This document shows positions 20,197 to 28,256 of a DNA stretch of 64,000 bases, in pieces. The notes beneath the pieces are model-generated. The model was given only the letters and a program-made list of their open reading frames with translations. It did not search any database and was not told where the DNA came from. The stretch is from Thiothrix sp. UBA5583 (GTDB taxonomy: Bacteria > Pseudomonadota > Gammaproteobacteria > Thiotrichales > Thiotrichaceae): assembly GCA_002425225.1 (NCBI GenBank), contig DILV01000026.1, forward strand, positions 338,245 through 402,244, read 5' to 3'. Numbering within the stretch: the first letter of the stretch is position 1; every line of letters begins with the position of its first letter. The position numbers and the translations under genes were made by a program.

Positions 20197-22083
20197 GTGC
20201 TTGATACAATCCATTCCCCCGCCGATTTGCGTCGGCTGGAACTTGAAGCGCTACCGGCGCTGTGCGCTGAACTGCGCGAATTTTTGCTGAATTCCGTTTC
20301 CACTGGCGGAGGCCATTTCTCGTCCAATCTGGGGACAGTCGAGCTGACGGTGGCGTTGCATTACGCTTTCGACACTCCACGAGACAAGTTGGTGTGGGAT
20401 GTTGGGCATCAGGCATACCCTCACAAGGTTCTGACCGGACGGCGTGGGCAGATGAGTGGCATTCGCCAGAAAGCGGGGCTGTCGGGCTTCCCCAAGCGTT
20501 GTGAAAGTGAATATGACACCTTCGGGGTGGGGCATTCCAGTACCTCTATCAGTGCTGCATTGGGCATGGCTTTGGCTGCCCAGCAAAAGGGTGAGGATTT
20601 CCATTCCATCGCCATTATTGGTGATGGTGCGATGACCGCCGGGATGGCTTATGAAGCCCTCAATCACGCAGGTGATCTGGATGCCAACCTGATTGTGGTG
20701 TTGAACGATAATGAAATGTCGATTTCACCCAATGTGGGAGCCTTGCGCAAATACCTGACCCGCTTGCTGTCCGGGCGTATGTATTCAACCATGCGCGAAA
20801 GCGGCAAGAAAGCCCTGTCACACAGCAAATCGCTGTCCAAACTGGTGAAACTGACCGAAGAACACATGAAAGGCATGGTGTTGCCCGGTACGCTGTTCGA
20901 GGAAATGGGCTTCAAGTATTACGGGCCAATTGATGGGCATGATGTGGAGGAGTTGGTGCATGTATTGCACAACCTCAAACAGATCAAAGGGCCGCGTTTG
21001 CTGCACGTGCTGACGCAAAAAGGCAAAGGTTATGAGCCAGCCGAGGAAGATCCCTGTACCTATCATGGGGTAACACCTTTTAACCTGCAAACCGGGCTGG
21101 TTGCCAGCGGCAAGAAATCCACCCCCAGCTATACCCAGGTATTTGGGCAATGGTTGTGTGACATGGCTGCGCAAGATGAACGTTTGGTGGGTATTACGCC
21201 TGCCATGCGTGAAGGTTCCGGTCTGGTGGAATTTTCCGAGCGTTTCCCGCAACGCTATTTTGATGTGGGTATTGCCGAGCAGCACGCCGTAACGCTGGCC
21301 GCAGGGCTGGCTTGTGAGGGTCTGAAGCCGGTAGTGGCGATTTATTCTACTTTCCTGCAACGGGCTTATGACCAGTTGCTACACGATGTTGCCATCCAGA
21401 ACCTGCCGGTGGTGTTTGCCATTGACCGTGCCGGGCTGGTGGGGGCGGATGGGCCGACCCATTCCGGCAATTACGATTTGTCTTATCTGCGCTGTGTGCC
21501 CAACATGGTGATCATGGCACCGGCTGATGAGGATGAATGCCGCCAGATGTTGTATACCGCATTCCGGCTGGATTGCCCAACGGCAGTCCGTTATCCGCGT
21601 GGCAAGGGCATCGGGATAGAGCCACAAGCCGTCATGCAGGAAATTCCGCTGGGCAAGGCGGTGAAACTGCGCACTGGGCATTCCGTTGCCATTCTGCTGT
21701 TTGGCTCCCTGTTGCTGGAAGCGCAGGCTGCGGCAGAAGAGCTGGATGCAACCTTGGTCAACATGCGTTTCGTCAAGCCGCTGGATCAGGCCATGATTCG
21801 GGAGCTGGTGCAAACCCATGATTTGCTGGTGACACTGGAAGACAATGCAGTGATGGGCGGGGCTGGTAGTGCGGTCAGTGAATACCTTAATGAAACAGGG
21901 CTGGATGTGGCGGTGTTGAATCTGGGGTTGCCCGACCGTTATATTGACCATGCCCAGCGCGAAGAGCAGCTCGCCGCCTGTGGACTGGATGCTGCCGGTA
22001 TTGTCCGGCGTGTCCGGGCAAGCAATGTAGCCAAAACCCAGATGTATGCCGTACCAGCGTTGTCATCTGTCAGGGTGGGATGA
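20197..22083 (+). CDS. dxs: 1-deoxy-D-xylulose-5-phosphate synthase
   Basis: 628 residues, GTG start at 20197 with AGGGG upstream. The thiamine diphosphate motif [19 protein letters not shown] lies near residue 150 and the transketolase region [18 protein letters not shown] further on. It condenses pyruvate and glyceraldehyde 3-phosphate, the first step of the MEP pathway. With xseB and ispA it forms a common cluster. The C-terminal extension [20 protein letters not shown] is unusual in sequence but not disruptive. Confidence 0.97.
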   Translation: MLDTIHSPADLRRLELEALPALCAELREFLLNSVSTGGGHFSSNLGTVELTVALHYAFDTPRDKLVWDVGHQAYPHKVLTGRRGQMSGIRQKAGLSGFPKRCESEYDTFGVGHSSTSISAALGMALAAQQKGEDFHSIAIIGDGAMTAGMAYEALNHAGDLDANLIVVLNDNEMSISPNVGALRKYLTRLLSGRMYSTMRESGKKALSHSKSLSKLVKLTEEHMKGMVLPGTLFEEMGFKYYGPIDGHDVEELVHVLHNLKQIKGPRLLHVLTQKGKGYEPAEEDPCTYHGVTPFNLQTGLVASGKKSTPSYTQVFGQWLCDMAAQDERLVGITPAMREGSGLVEFSERFPQRYFDVGIAEQHAVTLAAGLACEGLKPVVAIYSTFLQRAYDQLLHDVAIQNLPVVFAIDRAGLVGADGPTHSGNYDLSYLRCVPNMVIMAPADEDECRQMLYTAFRLDCPTAVRYPRGKGIGIEPQAVMQEIPLGKAVKLRTGHSVAILLFGSLLLEAQAAAEELDATLVNMRFVKPLDQAMIRELVQTHDLLVTLEDNAVMGGAGSAVSEYLNETGLDVAVLNLGLPDRYIDHAQREEQLAACGLDAAGIVRRVRASNVAKTQMYAVPALSSVRVG

Positions 22084-22194
22084 TGGATTTAACCCCGTAT
22101 CCTGTGCCACAATACGCCCAAACACGGCAATGTTGCAGGGATCGGCTATACTTGCGCGGTTCCAGTAGTATTTTAAATTCCAAGGAGTTTTTCC

Positions 22195-22815
22195 ATGAAG
22201 TTTCTGGTCGGCTTTTTCAGCCTTGAATGGATGCGTATTTTCGATTTTCTGGCACCATTGGCTATCCGCCTGTTTCTGGCTCCAATGTTCTGGATTTCGG
22301 GAGTGAAACGTCTGGGTTTGTTTTCCAGCTCCGATTTCGTCATTTATAACCCGTTGACCTGGGTCAATACGGAAGCCTTCCAGCAAAGCGTTGCTTCCAT
22401 GAGCAATACTCTGTTTTCCGGGATGGGAGCTGAAACCTTGGTAATCCTGCTAGGTTCCATCGAGATTGCTGCTGCCATTCTGCTGGTGCTGGGTTTCGCA
22501 GTACGCTGGGTGGTTCTGGCGCTGATGTTTGTAGTGGTGGTACTGGGGCTGTTGTCGATGGGCGAGGCCGGTTTCCTCAATACCATGCAGCAACTGGTGA
22601 TGAGCCATGGTTATACCAACATGACCAACAACCTGACCGAAGTGTATCTGGTTTACTTCATCATGCTGCTGGCGTTGTTTTTCATGGGAGCGGGTCGCTG
22701 GTTCAGTCTGGACTGGTATATCTACCGCAGTTTCATGCAACGTATCGACAACAAGGCAGCAGTCAAACAGGATCCTTTCGAGATTGATGCAACCGATGAA
22801 CCTGGCATCAAATAA
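22195..22815 (+). CDS. DoxX-family membrane protein
   Basis: 206 residues with four predicted helices: APLAIRLFLAPMFWISGVKRL near residue 20-40, LVILLGSIEIAAAILLVLGF, VVLALMFVVVVLGLLSM and YLVYFIMLLALFFMGAGRWF. The pattern fits DoxX/DoxD-type proteins, named for a thiosulfate:quinone oxidoreductase subunit, though most members have no assigned role. A CCAAGGAGTTTTT site precedes the ATG. It may be cotranscribed with dxs or have its own promoter in the 111-nt gap. Confidence 0.75.
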   Translation: MKFLVGFFSLEWMRIFDFLAPLAIRLFLAPMFWISGVKRLGLFSSSDFVIYNPLTWVNTEAFQQSVASMSNTLFSGMGAETLVILLGSIEIAAAILLVLGFAVRWVVLALMFVVVVLGLLSMGEAGFLNTMQQLVMSHGYTNMTNNLTEVYLVYFIMLLALFFMGAGRWFSLDWYIYRSFMQRIDNKAAVKQDPFEIDATDEPGIK

Positions 22816-22840
22816 GCAGTCAGGCTGCTAATCCATCAGT

Positions 22841-22867
22841 AAAAAGGCTGCCTTGGCAGCCTTTTTT
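22841..22867. terminator. Strong bidirectional intrinsic terminator
   Basis: AAAAAGGCTGCC and GGCAGCCTTTTT pair over 12 bp with a two-base loop and T tracts on both strands. It separates the DoxX gene (+) from the small membrane protein gene (-) that ends 3 nt later. Confidence 0.9.
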
Positions 22868-22869
22868 GT

Positions 22870-23127
22870 TTAGCGAATTTCACCACGTTCGCGTCGTTCT
22901 CTGACTTTTTCATCGTTGCGTTTCATCAGTTGCAAGGTCAGGTAGATTTTGGCGGGAATGGACAGAAACAGCCCTCCAGCAATCAGCCCTGCGACAGTGG
23001 CAATGCCGTTGACACCTTGTCCGGTCACAATATCCGTGAAAATCACCAGACCGACACCAAATGCGCTGATGCTCAAGCCGACGATAATGAGTGCGTACAT
23101 GAAGCGCGTGACAGTTTTTTCAGTCAT
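22870..23127 (-). CDS. Small hypothetical membrane protein
   Basis: 85 residues, not recognised. Two helices are clear: FMYALIIVGLSISAFGVGLVIF and the following GIATVAGLIAGGLFLSIPAKIYL. A charged C-terminus (KRNDEKVRERRERGE) probably faces the cytoplasm. The ATG at 23127 follows AGGCAGG. The frame extends to 23187 but without a better start. Confidence 0.7.
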   Translation of the reverse strand: MTEKTVTRFMYALIIVGLSISAFGVGLVIFTDIVTGQGVNGIATVAGLIAGGLFLSIPAKIYLTLQLMKRNDEKVRERRERGEIR

Positions 23128-23245
23128 ATTTACCTGCCTTGCGGCTTGTTGAGGGAATCCGTCATTATCAACCGTCAGTAATTGCAAGGTAATTGACGTT
23201 TATCAATGGTATATTGGTTTTCTCTAATATTCCTGTGGTGGTCGC

Positions 23246-25291
23246 CTAGCCAGTGGCACTGTAAACCCGTAATTGTTGCCCCAGTTTTTGTAGCATGGCA
23301 TCACGGGTTTGCAGGGCTTTTTCCTTGTGCAGCAATTGCTGGTTGAGCTGGGCAATGATGGTGTCTTTCAGACCGATCACCTTGTCGCGCTGTTGCAGTT
23401 TTTGCTCGATACTTTCTCGTTCATTGTCCTGGTGCTGCTGTGTGCTAGTCAATTTGGTCAGTTTTTCCAGGTGCTGCTGGAGGTGGGTTTCTTTGCTGGT
23501 GTAATCGCGTTCACGGGCAGCGAGGGTGGATTCCCGTTCTGTCAGACGTGTTTCGCGTTCTGCCAAGGCCGTTTCAAAGGCTTTGCGGTTGCTTTCCTGA
23601 GCCTGATATTCATTGGCTAACCGGGTCAGGGTTTCGATATAGGTTTGCAGGCGTTGTTCCTGCTCAACGTGTTGGCGTTCGCGTGTTGCCAGATGGGTTT
23701 CGCGCTGCTGGATGCCCTGTTCACGCTGGTTGAGGGTTTGGTTGAGAGCGTTGCGTTCCGCTTCCTGCGCCTGCTGGGTCTGGGTAAAGCTGGTTAATGA
23801 TTCGATGTGCTGCAACAGCAGGTTATCACGGTTCTGATGCTGGCGTTCGCGTTCTGCCAGTTGGGCTTCACGTATCTGGATTTCGTCTTCACGCTCCAGC
23901 AGGCGCTGTTCGCGTTCTGCCAGCAGTTTGTCCTGTTCCTGCAATTGCTGGTCACGGTTTTGCAGCAGGCTGTCACGTTCCAGCAGTTGCTGGGTGGAAT
24001 CTTGCAGGTTTTGTGCCTGTTGCTGGATCAGTTGGTCTTTTTCCAGCAAGAGCGTGTCTTTGTCAGCCAACAGGCGTAGTTGCCCGGCAAGGTGTTGTTC
24101 CTTGGCTTGTAGCAGGGTTTCGAGATCGGCAACCTGCTGGTGGTGGGTTGCAATCTGTTGTTGCTGGGTTTGCAGGGAGGCATCCTGCTTGAGGATATGT
24201 TCCTGCAAGGTGGTGATGAGCTGGTCGCGGCTCTGGATTTCCTGGTCGCGTTCCTGAAGTTGCAGGAACTGGGCAGCAATCTGGTCATCACGGCGTTGCA
24301 GATGGTGTTCACGTTCGGCAAGGCTCTGGTCACGCAAGCTGAGCTGTTGATCTTTGCTTGCCAACTGGCGGGTTTGTTCCAGCAGTGCTTGTTCACGTTC
24401 TTGGGCAATGTGTTCCTTTTCGTGTAACAAGCGGGTTTGTTCAGCAAGCTGTTCGTTGCGCAGGCTGATCTGGTCGATTTTACGACGTACCAGTGAGTCA
24501 CGCAGGCGTAGTTGCTGGTCTTTTTCCAGAATGGCTTCATCGCGGCGTTGCAGCATTTTGTCAATATCACGCAAGCGCTGGTCGCGGTGGTGGATTTGCT
24601 GGTCGCGTTCCTTGATCTGGCGGTCACGTTCTGTCAGTTGGCGGTTACGTTCTGCCAACGACTGTTCTTGTGTGTGAATGCGTTGTTGTTGTTCTCGAAT
24701 CCAGCGGTTGAGTTCGTCCAGTTGTTGGCTGAGTTCCTGGATACTGGTATCACGCTTGCTGATTTGTTTGTCGCGGTTATCGATTTCGCGGTCACGTTTG
24801 CCGATGTGGTTGTCTTTTTCTTCCAGACGGCGGTTGCGCATGTTGATCTGGTCTTCACGCTCCAGAATGAATTTTTCTTTCTGGTGGATGAAGTTTTCGA
24901 TTTCGCGTGAACGTTTTTCCAGCTCGCGAATAAGCTGGTCGCGTTCACGCAGGGAGGTTTCCTTTTCCTGAAGTGCTTGTTCCAGTAGCTGGATGTGCTG
25001 GTCACGGGACAGGGTGTTCTGCTGGCTGTTTTGCAGCATTTGTTCTTTTTCGTGCAGCAGGCGTTCTTTCCGTTCCAGATGCTGGTCACGGTCGAGCAGG
25101 GATTTTTCTAGGGTTTGAACCAATTGTTCCTTGGTCAGGATGCTCTGGTTGAGTTCGCGCAAGGCTGTTTCTGCTGTTTGCTGGCGCTCATGAGCGTCTT
25201 TCCAGCGATCAATCAACAGTTGCCGGTCTGCGGCAGTCAGGAAGCGGTTGCCTTCTATCTTTTCGACGAGAGTCTGTTCTTCGCGATTCAT
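23246..25291 (-). CDS. Large heptad-repeat coiled-coil protein of unknown function
   Basis: 681 residues, not recognised as a named family. Residues 1-50 are ordinary helical sequence (MNREEQTLVEKIEGNRFLTA). From about residue 57 to the end the protein is an almost unbroken chain of heptads of the form [LI]xx[RK][DE]xx, for example LTERDRQ, IKERDQQ, LAEREQR, LLEKDQL. One hydrophobic residue per heptad is regular and the rest is Arg, Asp, Glu, Gln. No signal peptide, membrane helix, glycine, proline or cysteine interrupts it. The last 200 residues contain a 56-residue unit in three copies. It is divergent from rpoH across 158 nt. A structural or scaffold role is plausible but not shown. Confidence 0.85.
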   Translation of the reverse strand: MNREEQTLVEKIEGNRFLTAADRQLLIDRWKDAHERQQTAETALRELNQSILTKEQLVQTLEKSLLDRDQHLERKERLLHEKEQMLQNSQQNTLSRDQHIQLLEQALQEKETSLRERDQLIRELEKRSREIENFIHQKEKFILEREDQINMRNRRLEEKDNHIGKRDREIDNRDKQISKRDTSIQELSQQLDELNRWIREQQQRIHTQEQSLAERNRQLTERDRQIKERDQQIHHRDQRLRDIDKMLQRRDEAILEKDQQLRLRDSLVRRKIDQISLRNEQLAEQTRLLHEKEHIAQEREQALLEQTRQLASKDQQLSLRDQSLAEREHHLQRRDDQIAAQFLQLQERDQEIQSRDQLITTLQEHILKQDASLQTQQQQIATHHQQVADLETLLQAKEQHLAGQLRLLADKDTLLLEKDQLIQQQAQNLQDSTQQLLERDSLLQNRDQQLQEQDKLLAEREQRLLEREDEIQIREAQLAERERQHQNRDNLLLQHIESLTSFTQTQQAQEAERNALNQTLNQREQGIQQRETHLATRERQHVEQEQRLQTYIETLTRLANEYQAQESNRKAFETALAERETRLTERESTLAARERDYTSKETHLQQHLEKLTKLTSTQQHQDNERESIEQKLQQRDKVIGLKDTIIAQLNQQLLHKEKALQTRDAMLQKLGQQLRVYSATG
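23348..23851 (-). repeat. Three tandem 56-residue (168-bp) units in the heptad protein
   Basis: Residues 481-536, 537-592 and 593-648 align without gaps as eight heptads each. Shared positions include the opening RER, an LQxxIExLT-type core at heptad three (HIESLTS, YIETLTR, HLEKLTK), a QxxER/SNR segment and a closing RE/RD-rich pair. Copies are diverged at the protein level. Confidence 0.75.
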
Positions 25292-25331
25292 TATTATTAT
25301 CTGTTTATCGGGTTACACGCTACTCGCCAAT

Positions 25332-25360
25332 ATAATATGCTAAAAATAACCTAGCGTGAA
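25332..25360 (-). promoter_or_regulatory. Candidate promoter of the heptad-protein gene
   Basis: Read on the minus strand: TTCACG, a 17-nt spacer, then TATTAT, about 40 nt before the ATG at 25291. No clear ribosome site precedes that ATG. Confidence 0.45.
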
Positions 25361-25390
25361 CCGACAGAATAACTGAAACCAAACAGGTTA

Positions 25391-25417
25391 TTAGCACTCT
25401 AAAGTAATGAGTGCTAA
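25391..25417 (+). promoter_or_regulatory. CIRCE operator (HrcA binding site) upstream of rpoH
   Basis: TTAGCACTC, nine bases, then GAGTGCTAA: an exact match to the CIRCE consensus over both 9-nt arms. It lies 33-59 nt before the rpoH ATG and within the intergenic space shared with the divergent heptad gene. TTAGCA (25391-25396), 18 nt and TAACAT (25415-25420) could be a sigma-70 promoter wholly inside the operator, which would make repression by HrcA steric. Confidence 0.93.
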
Positions 25418-25449
25418 CATAACACCATAGCGAATCGAGGAGACTACCC

Positions 25450-26319
25450 ATGACCAACGCATTGATGCTCAGAGGACAGACGCTGCCAGTTCCGGTCGGC
25501 AATCTGGAGAGTTACATCCATGCGATTCATGCCATTCCCGTACTGGAAGCCGAGGAAGAGCGTGAACTGGCTGAGCGTTTGAAATATGAAGGCGACTTGG
25601 AAGCTGCCCGCCGCCTGATTCTGCATAACCTGCGCTTTGTGGTGAAAGTCGCACGGGGTTACAGTGGTTATGGTTTGCCGCTGGGTGATTTAGTGCAGGA
25701 AGGTAATGTTGGGCTGATGAAAGCCGTCAAGCGTTTTGAGCCGGACATGAATGTACGTCTGATTTCTTTTGCTGTGCACTGGATTAAGGCTGAAATCCAC
25801 GAATTCATCCTGCGTAACTGGAAAATCGTCAAGGTGGCAACGACCAAAGCGCAGCGCAAACTGTTTTTCAACCTGCGTAGCAACAAGCAACGCCACGGTT
25901 GGCTGAATCAGGAAGAGGCGCAGGCCATGGCGGACGATCTGGGTGTTAGTACCGCCGAAGTGCTGGAAATGGAAAAGCGCATGAGCGCACATGATGTGGC
26001 TTTCGATCTGGATTCTGAGCAGGATGATGAGGACTCCAGTAGTTTTGCGCCTAGCCAGTACCTGATGGCAGAAGCGGCTGACCCGGCAGAAACGCTGGAA
26101 ATGGAAGAGTGGGATACCTTTACCCGCAAACGTTTCCACGCTGCGCTGGCAAGTCTGGATAGCCGCAGCCGTGATATTCTCGCCAGCCGCTGGTTGGTGG
26201 AAGAGAAGGCAACGCTGCATGAACTGGCAGAAAAATACAGTGTATCTGCTGAGCGTATCCGCCAACTGGAAAATGCCGCTGTCAACAAGCTGCGTCTGGC
26301 AGTGCTTGATCCGGCCTGA
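25450..26319 (+). CDS. rpoH: RNA polymerase sigma factor RpoH (sigma-32)
   Basis: 289 residues. Region 2 has [21 protein letters not shown] and the core-binding helix. The RpoH-specific box [12 protein letters not shown], contacted by DnaK and FtsH control, is present. Region 4 ends [22 protein letters not shown]. It directs transcription of chaperone and protease genes. The start ATG follows CGAGGAGACTACCC. A CIRCE operator in the leader suggests HrcA repression, and a strong terminator follows. Confidence 0.97.
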   Translation: MTNALMLRGQTLPVPVGNLESYIHAIHAIPVLEAEEERELAERLKYEGDLEAARRLILHNLRFVVKVARGYSGYGLPLGDLVQEGNVGLMKAVKRFEPDMNVRLISFAVHWIKAEIHEFILRNWKIVKVATTKAQRKLFFNLRSNKQRHGWLNQEEAQAMADDLGVSTAEVLEMEKRMSAHDVAFDLDSEQDDEDSSSFAPSQYLMAEAADPAETLEMEEWDTFTRKRFHAALASLDSRSRDILASRWLVEEKATLHELAEKYSVSAERIRQLENAAVNKLRLAVLDPA

Positions 26320-26346
26320 GGCTGACGAGATAGTAAATATCCCTAT

Positions 26347-26373
26347 AAAAAAGGCCGCTAATGCGGCCTTTTT
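26347..26373 (+). terminator. Intrinsic terminator of rpoH
   Basis: AAAAAAGGCCGC and GCGGCCTTTTT pair over 11 bp around a TAAT loop, with T tracts both ways. It also faces the minus-strand small ORF ending at 26392, so it may be bidirectional. Confidence 0.88.
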
Positions 26374-26391
26374 AGTGAGACTTGCTGCTGT

Positions 26392-26487
26392 TTAGCCGAA
26401 AAATGCGACTGACAGAAAGCTAAACCAAGCAAAAACAATCATGCCAATTACCAACAGCATCGGAATGCCAAAATCCCAGCTCAACAT
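26392..26487 (-). CDS. 31-residue single-helix membrane protein (copy 1)
   Basis: 31 codons starting MLSWDFGIP, then a hydrophobic helix with MIVFAWFSF and ending SVAFFG. AGAGG lies about 10 nt before the ATG. It is a paralogue of the ORF at 26661-26756: same length, same start MLS[WF]D[FY]G[IL]P and same core MIVFAWFSF. Conservation of frame and length between the two copies is the main evidence that it is expressed. It is unlike CydX or CcoQ; no family recognised. Confidence 0.75.
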   Translation of the reverse strand: MLSWDFGIPMLLVIGMIVFAWFSFLSVAFFG

Positions 26488-26523
26488 ACGCTATATACCT
26501 CTTGATCTTGTGAATATGGCGAG

Positions 26524-26552
26524 AGCATAAAAGAATATACCCTCCCTGACAA
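26524..26552 (-). promoter_or_regulatory. Candidate promoter for 31-residue protein copy 1
   Basis: On the minus strand TTGTCA, a 17-nt spacer and TATGCT lie about 37 nt before the ATG at 26487. Confidence 0.5.
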
Positions 26553-26581
26553 GATCAGGCAGTGCTAATGAACGTTAGAGA

Positions 26582-26614
26582 CAAAACCACCCCGCCAGTA
26601 TCTGGTAGGGGTGG
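26582..26614 (-). terminator. Intrinsic terminator after 31-residue protein copy 2
   Basis: CCACCCC and GGGGTGG pair, with an inner CCAG/CTGG step, and on the minus strand the hairpin is followed by TTTTG. It lies between copy 2 (upstream) and copy 1, so the two small genes appear to be separate transcription units. Confidence 0.7.
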
Positions 26615-26660
26615 CCTTGCATCGCCAGCGGTTAGGAGCAGAGGAGGAGAGTCTGACCGC

Positions 26661-26756
26661 TTAGCCGGAGAAAACAACAGAGAAGAAACTGAACCAAGCA
26701 AACACGATCATGGCAATGATAATTGCAAAAGGCAAACCGTAATCAAAGCTCAACAT
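26661..26756 (-). CDS. 31-residue single-helix membrane protein (copy 2)
   Basis: 31 codons starting MLSFDYGLP, with the helix AIIIAMIVFAWFSFFSVV and a short SG end. AGGAATAGGAT directly precedes the ATG. The start, a proline at residue 9 and the Trp-containing core are shared with copy 1. The N-terminus carries one acidic residue and no positive residues, so topology is not obvious. Possible roles include a small subunit of a membrane complex; nothing in the sequence decides it. Confidence 0.75.
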   Translation of the reverse strand: MLSFDYGLPFAIIIAMIVFAWFSFFSVVFSG

Positions 26757-26918
26757 ATCCTATTCCTCATTCAGTTCTTGATAATCAGTAGACGCAGTTT
26801 GCCCGAACTCCTGCTAAAGAAACTTGATCTGGCTCAATAATTTGTAGTGATTCATGACAGTCTGGTGAAAGATTTCCTGAATACTTGATTTATGTCAGGA
26901 ATCTGCAATCATGACTGT

Positions 26919-27500
26919 ATGATCAGCTTGAACCAACTGATCCTGCGTACTGATGTAAGCGGGATGCCGTTGGAATGGATTCATTTCCAGACGGCAGTCA
27001 AACTTTACTATTCGGAACAGGTGGCTTACACTTGCGGGACTCCCATTCTCGCCATTCATGGCGGATTCAATGCCAAAACGGGCGCACGCAGCGCCATTCT
27101 CCTCAATTCCATTATTGCCACCTATGGCAGCAAGCAGCAGTTGCACGCAGCTTATGTACCGCCCTTGAACAATTCCCTGCTGTTCCGGCGGGATAACCAT
27201 ATCTGTCTGTATTGCGGTGAGCATTTTATGGAACGGAATTTGTCCCGTGACCACGTACACCCGCTGGTACAGGGCGGGCGCGATGTGTGGACGAACGTGG
27301 TGACTGCCTGTAAACATTGCAACAGCCGCAAGGGTGGGCGTACCCCGGAGCAGGCGCACATGCCTTTGTTGGCAGTGCCGTTCCAGCCCACGTATGCGGA
27401 ATACATTTTCCTGCAAGGACGCAATATTCTGGCTGATCAGATGGAATTCCTCAGTGCGCATTTTCCACGCACCAGCAAATTGCGTGATCGTTGCTCGTAA
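26919..27500 (+). CDS. HNH endonuclease family protein
   Basis: 193 residues from the ATG at 26919 (MISLNQLILRTDVSGMPLEW). The C-terminal half holds the HNH/zinc module: CLYCGEHF, LSRDHVHPLVQGGRDVWTNV, then ACKHCNSRKGGRTPEQA. Two CxxC pairs bind zinc and DH is the catalytic pair. This type is common as a single chromosomal gene and has no clear role. An ATG nine codons earlier (26892) is in frame; neither start has a good ribosome site. Confidence 0.88.
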   Translation: MISLNQLILRTDVSGMPLEWIHFQTAVKLYYSEQVAYTCGTPILAIHGGFNAKTGARSAILLNSIIATYGSKQQLHAAYVPPLNNSLLFRRDNHICLYCGEHFMERNLSRDHVHPLVQGGRDVWTNVVTACKHCNSRKGGRTPEQAHMPLLAVPFQPTYAEYIFLQGRNILADQMEFLSAHFPRTSKLRDRCS

Positions 27501-27569
27501 GGTGCTTTTTTCAGGCCAGTCTGGGTGTTTTTGCCTATAGTCCTAGGCAACTTCAGCAAGGAGAATGAC

Positions 27570-28256
27570 ATGCCTGCCTCAAATTCATTCTGGAGCCGGT
27601 TCTGGTCGAGGTTCAGAAGACCAGCATCACCACCAGCCCCGCTACCCCCGGTAACACCCGTTCCGCCAACGGAATTGCCACCTGTTATACCTGTTCCTCC
27701 ACCTGTTGCCGGATCAGTGCCATCCCCCAGTATGCCACCACAAGGCGGAGCATTGCCTATGGAAGGCCCTACTCTGGGTTTTCGCCGCTTGTGGCAGAAT
27801 CATCCTACCGCTAGTGAGGGGGAAACGTTTCCCTGCCGCAGTCACGATGGTCTTCCGCATTTCGAGAACCAGTGCGCGATTCTGATGGGGACCTGTTTGC
27901 TGCGCAGTGATTTGCTGCACGGTTATGACCGGGCAACCTGCTGGTATCGGGGGCACAAGGGGCATACCTTGCGGGCGAGGGAGTTGTCAGAGTGGATGCG
28001 TAGCCATCCAGAACGTTTCGGTCGGGTGGAAATCCGCAGCAATGTCAGTTGGGGGGCATTCAAGGGGCGTACCGGTTTCGTCTGTTTCCACAATTTCTGG
28101 GGAGCAGGCAATCAGGGCGATCACATAGATTTGTGGGACGGAACCGGCATCATTCGCCGCGAACTTGACCCCCTGCTGGAAGGGCCGGGTTTGGCTGATG
28201 GCTCACTGGATTATTTTGAGCGTGCCGAGGAGGTCTGGTTTTGGCCGGTTCATTGA
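27570..28256 (+). CDS. Tae4-like peptidoglycan amidase (type VI secretion effector family)
   Basis: 228 residues. Residues 1-65 are a Pro-rich, low-complexity leader without a signal peptide. The rest resembles Tae4: FENQCAILMGT with the likely catalytic Cys102, GHTLRARELSEWM, GRTGFVCFHNFW, and GDHIDLWDG with His185. Tae4 enzymes cleave the gamma-D-glutamyl-meso-DAP bond of peptidoglycan. The ATG follows AAGGAG. No other type VI genes are in the window. It overlaps the next gene, a lipoprotein, by 16 nt. Confidence 0.82.
   Translation: MPASNSFWSRFWSRFRRPASPPAPLPPVTPVPPTELPPVIPVPPPVAGSVPSPSMPPQGGALPMEGPTLGFRRLWQNHPTASEGETFPCRSHDGLPHFENQCAILMGTCLLRSDLLHGYDRATCWYRGHKGHTLRARELSEWMRSHPERFGRVEIRSNVSWGAFKGRTGFVCFHNFWGAGNQGDHIDLWDGTGIIRRELDPLLEGPGLADGSLDYFERAEEVWFWPVH

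Noticed and set aside
23348..23851. Regular repeats considered as a CRISPR-like array
   Set aside because: The periodicity is in phase with one long reading frame, the units are diverged, and there are no identical repeats with unique spacers.
23797..24910. Several open frames on the plus strand opposite the heptad protein
   Set aside because: They are low-complexity Leu/Val/Phe/Cys/Arg/Ser-rich reverse readings of the 21-bp repeat pattern, with no independent coding signal.
26562..26840. Plus-strand 92-codon frame across the small membrane protein region
   Set aside because: It crosses a terminator hairpin and the antisense of a conserved mini-ORF, and its translation is polar and repeat-free with no ribosome site.
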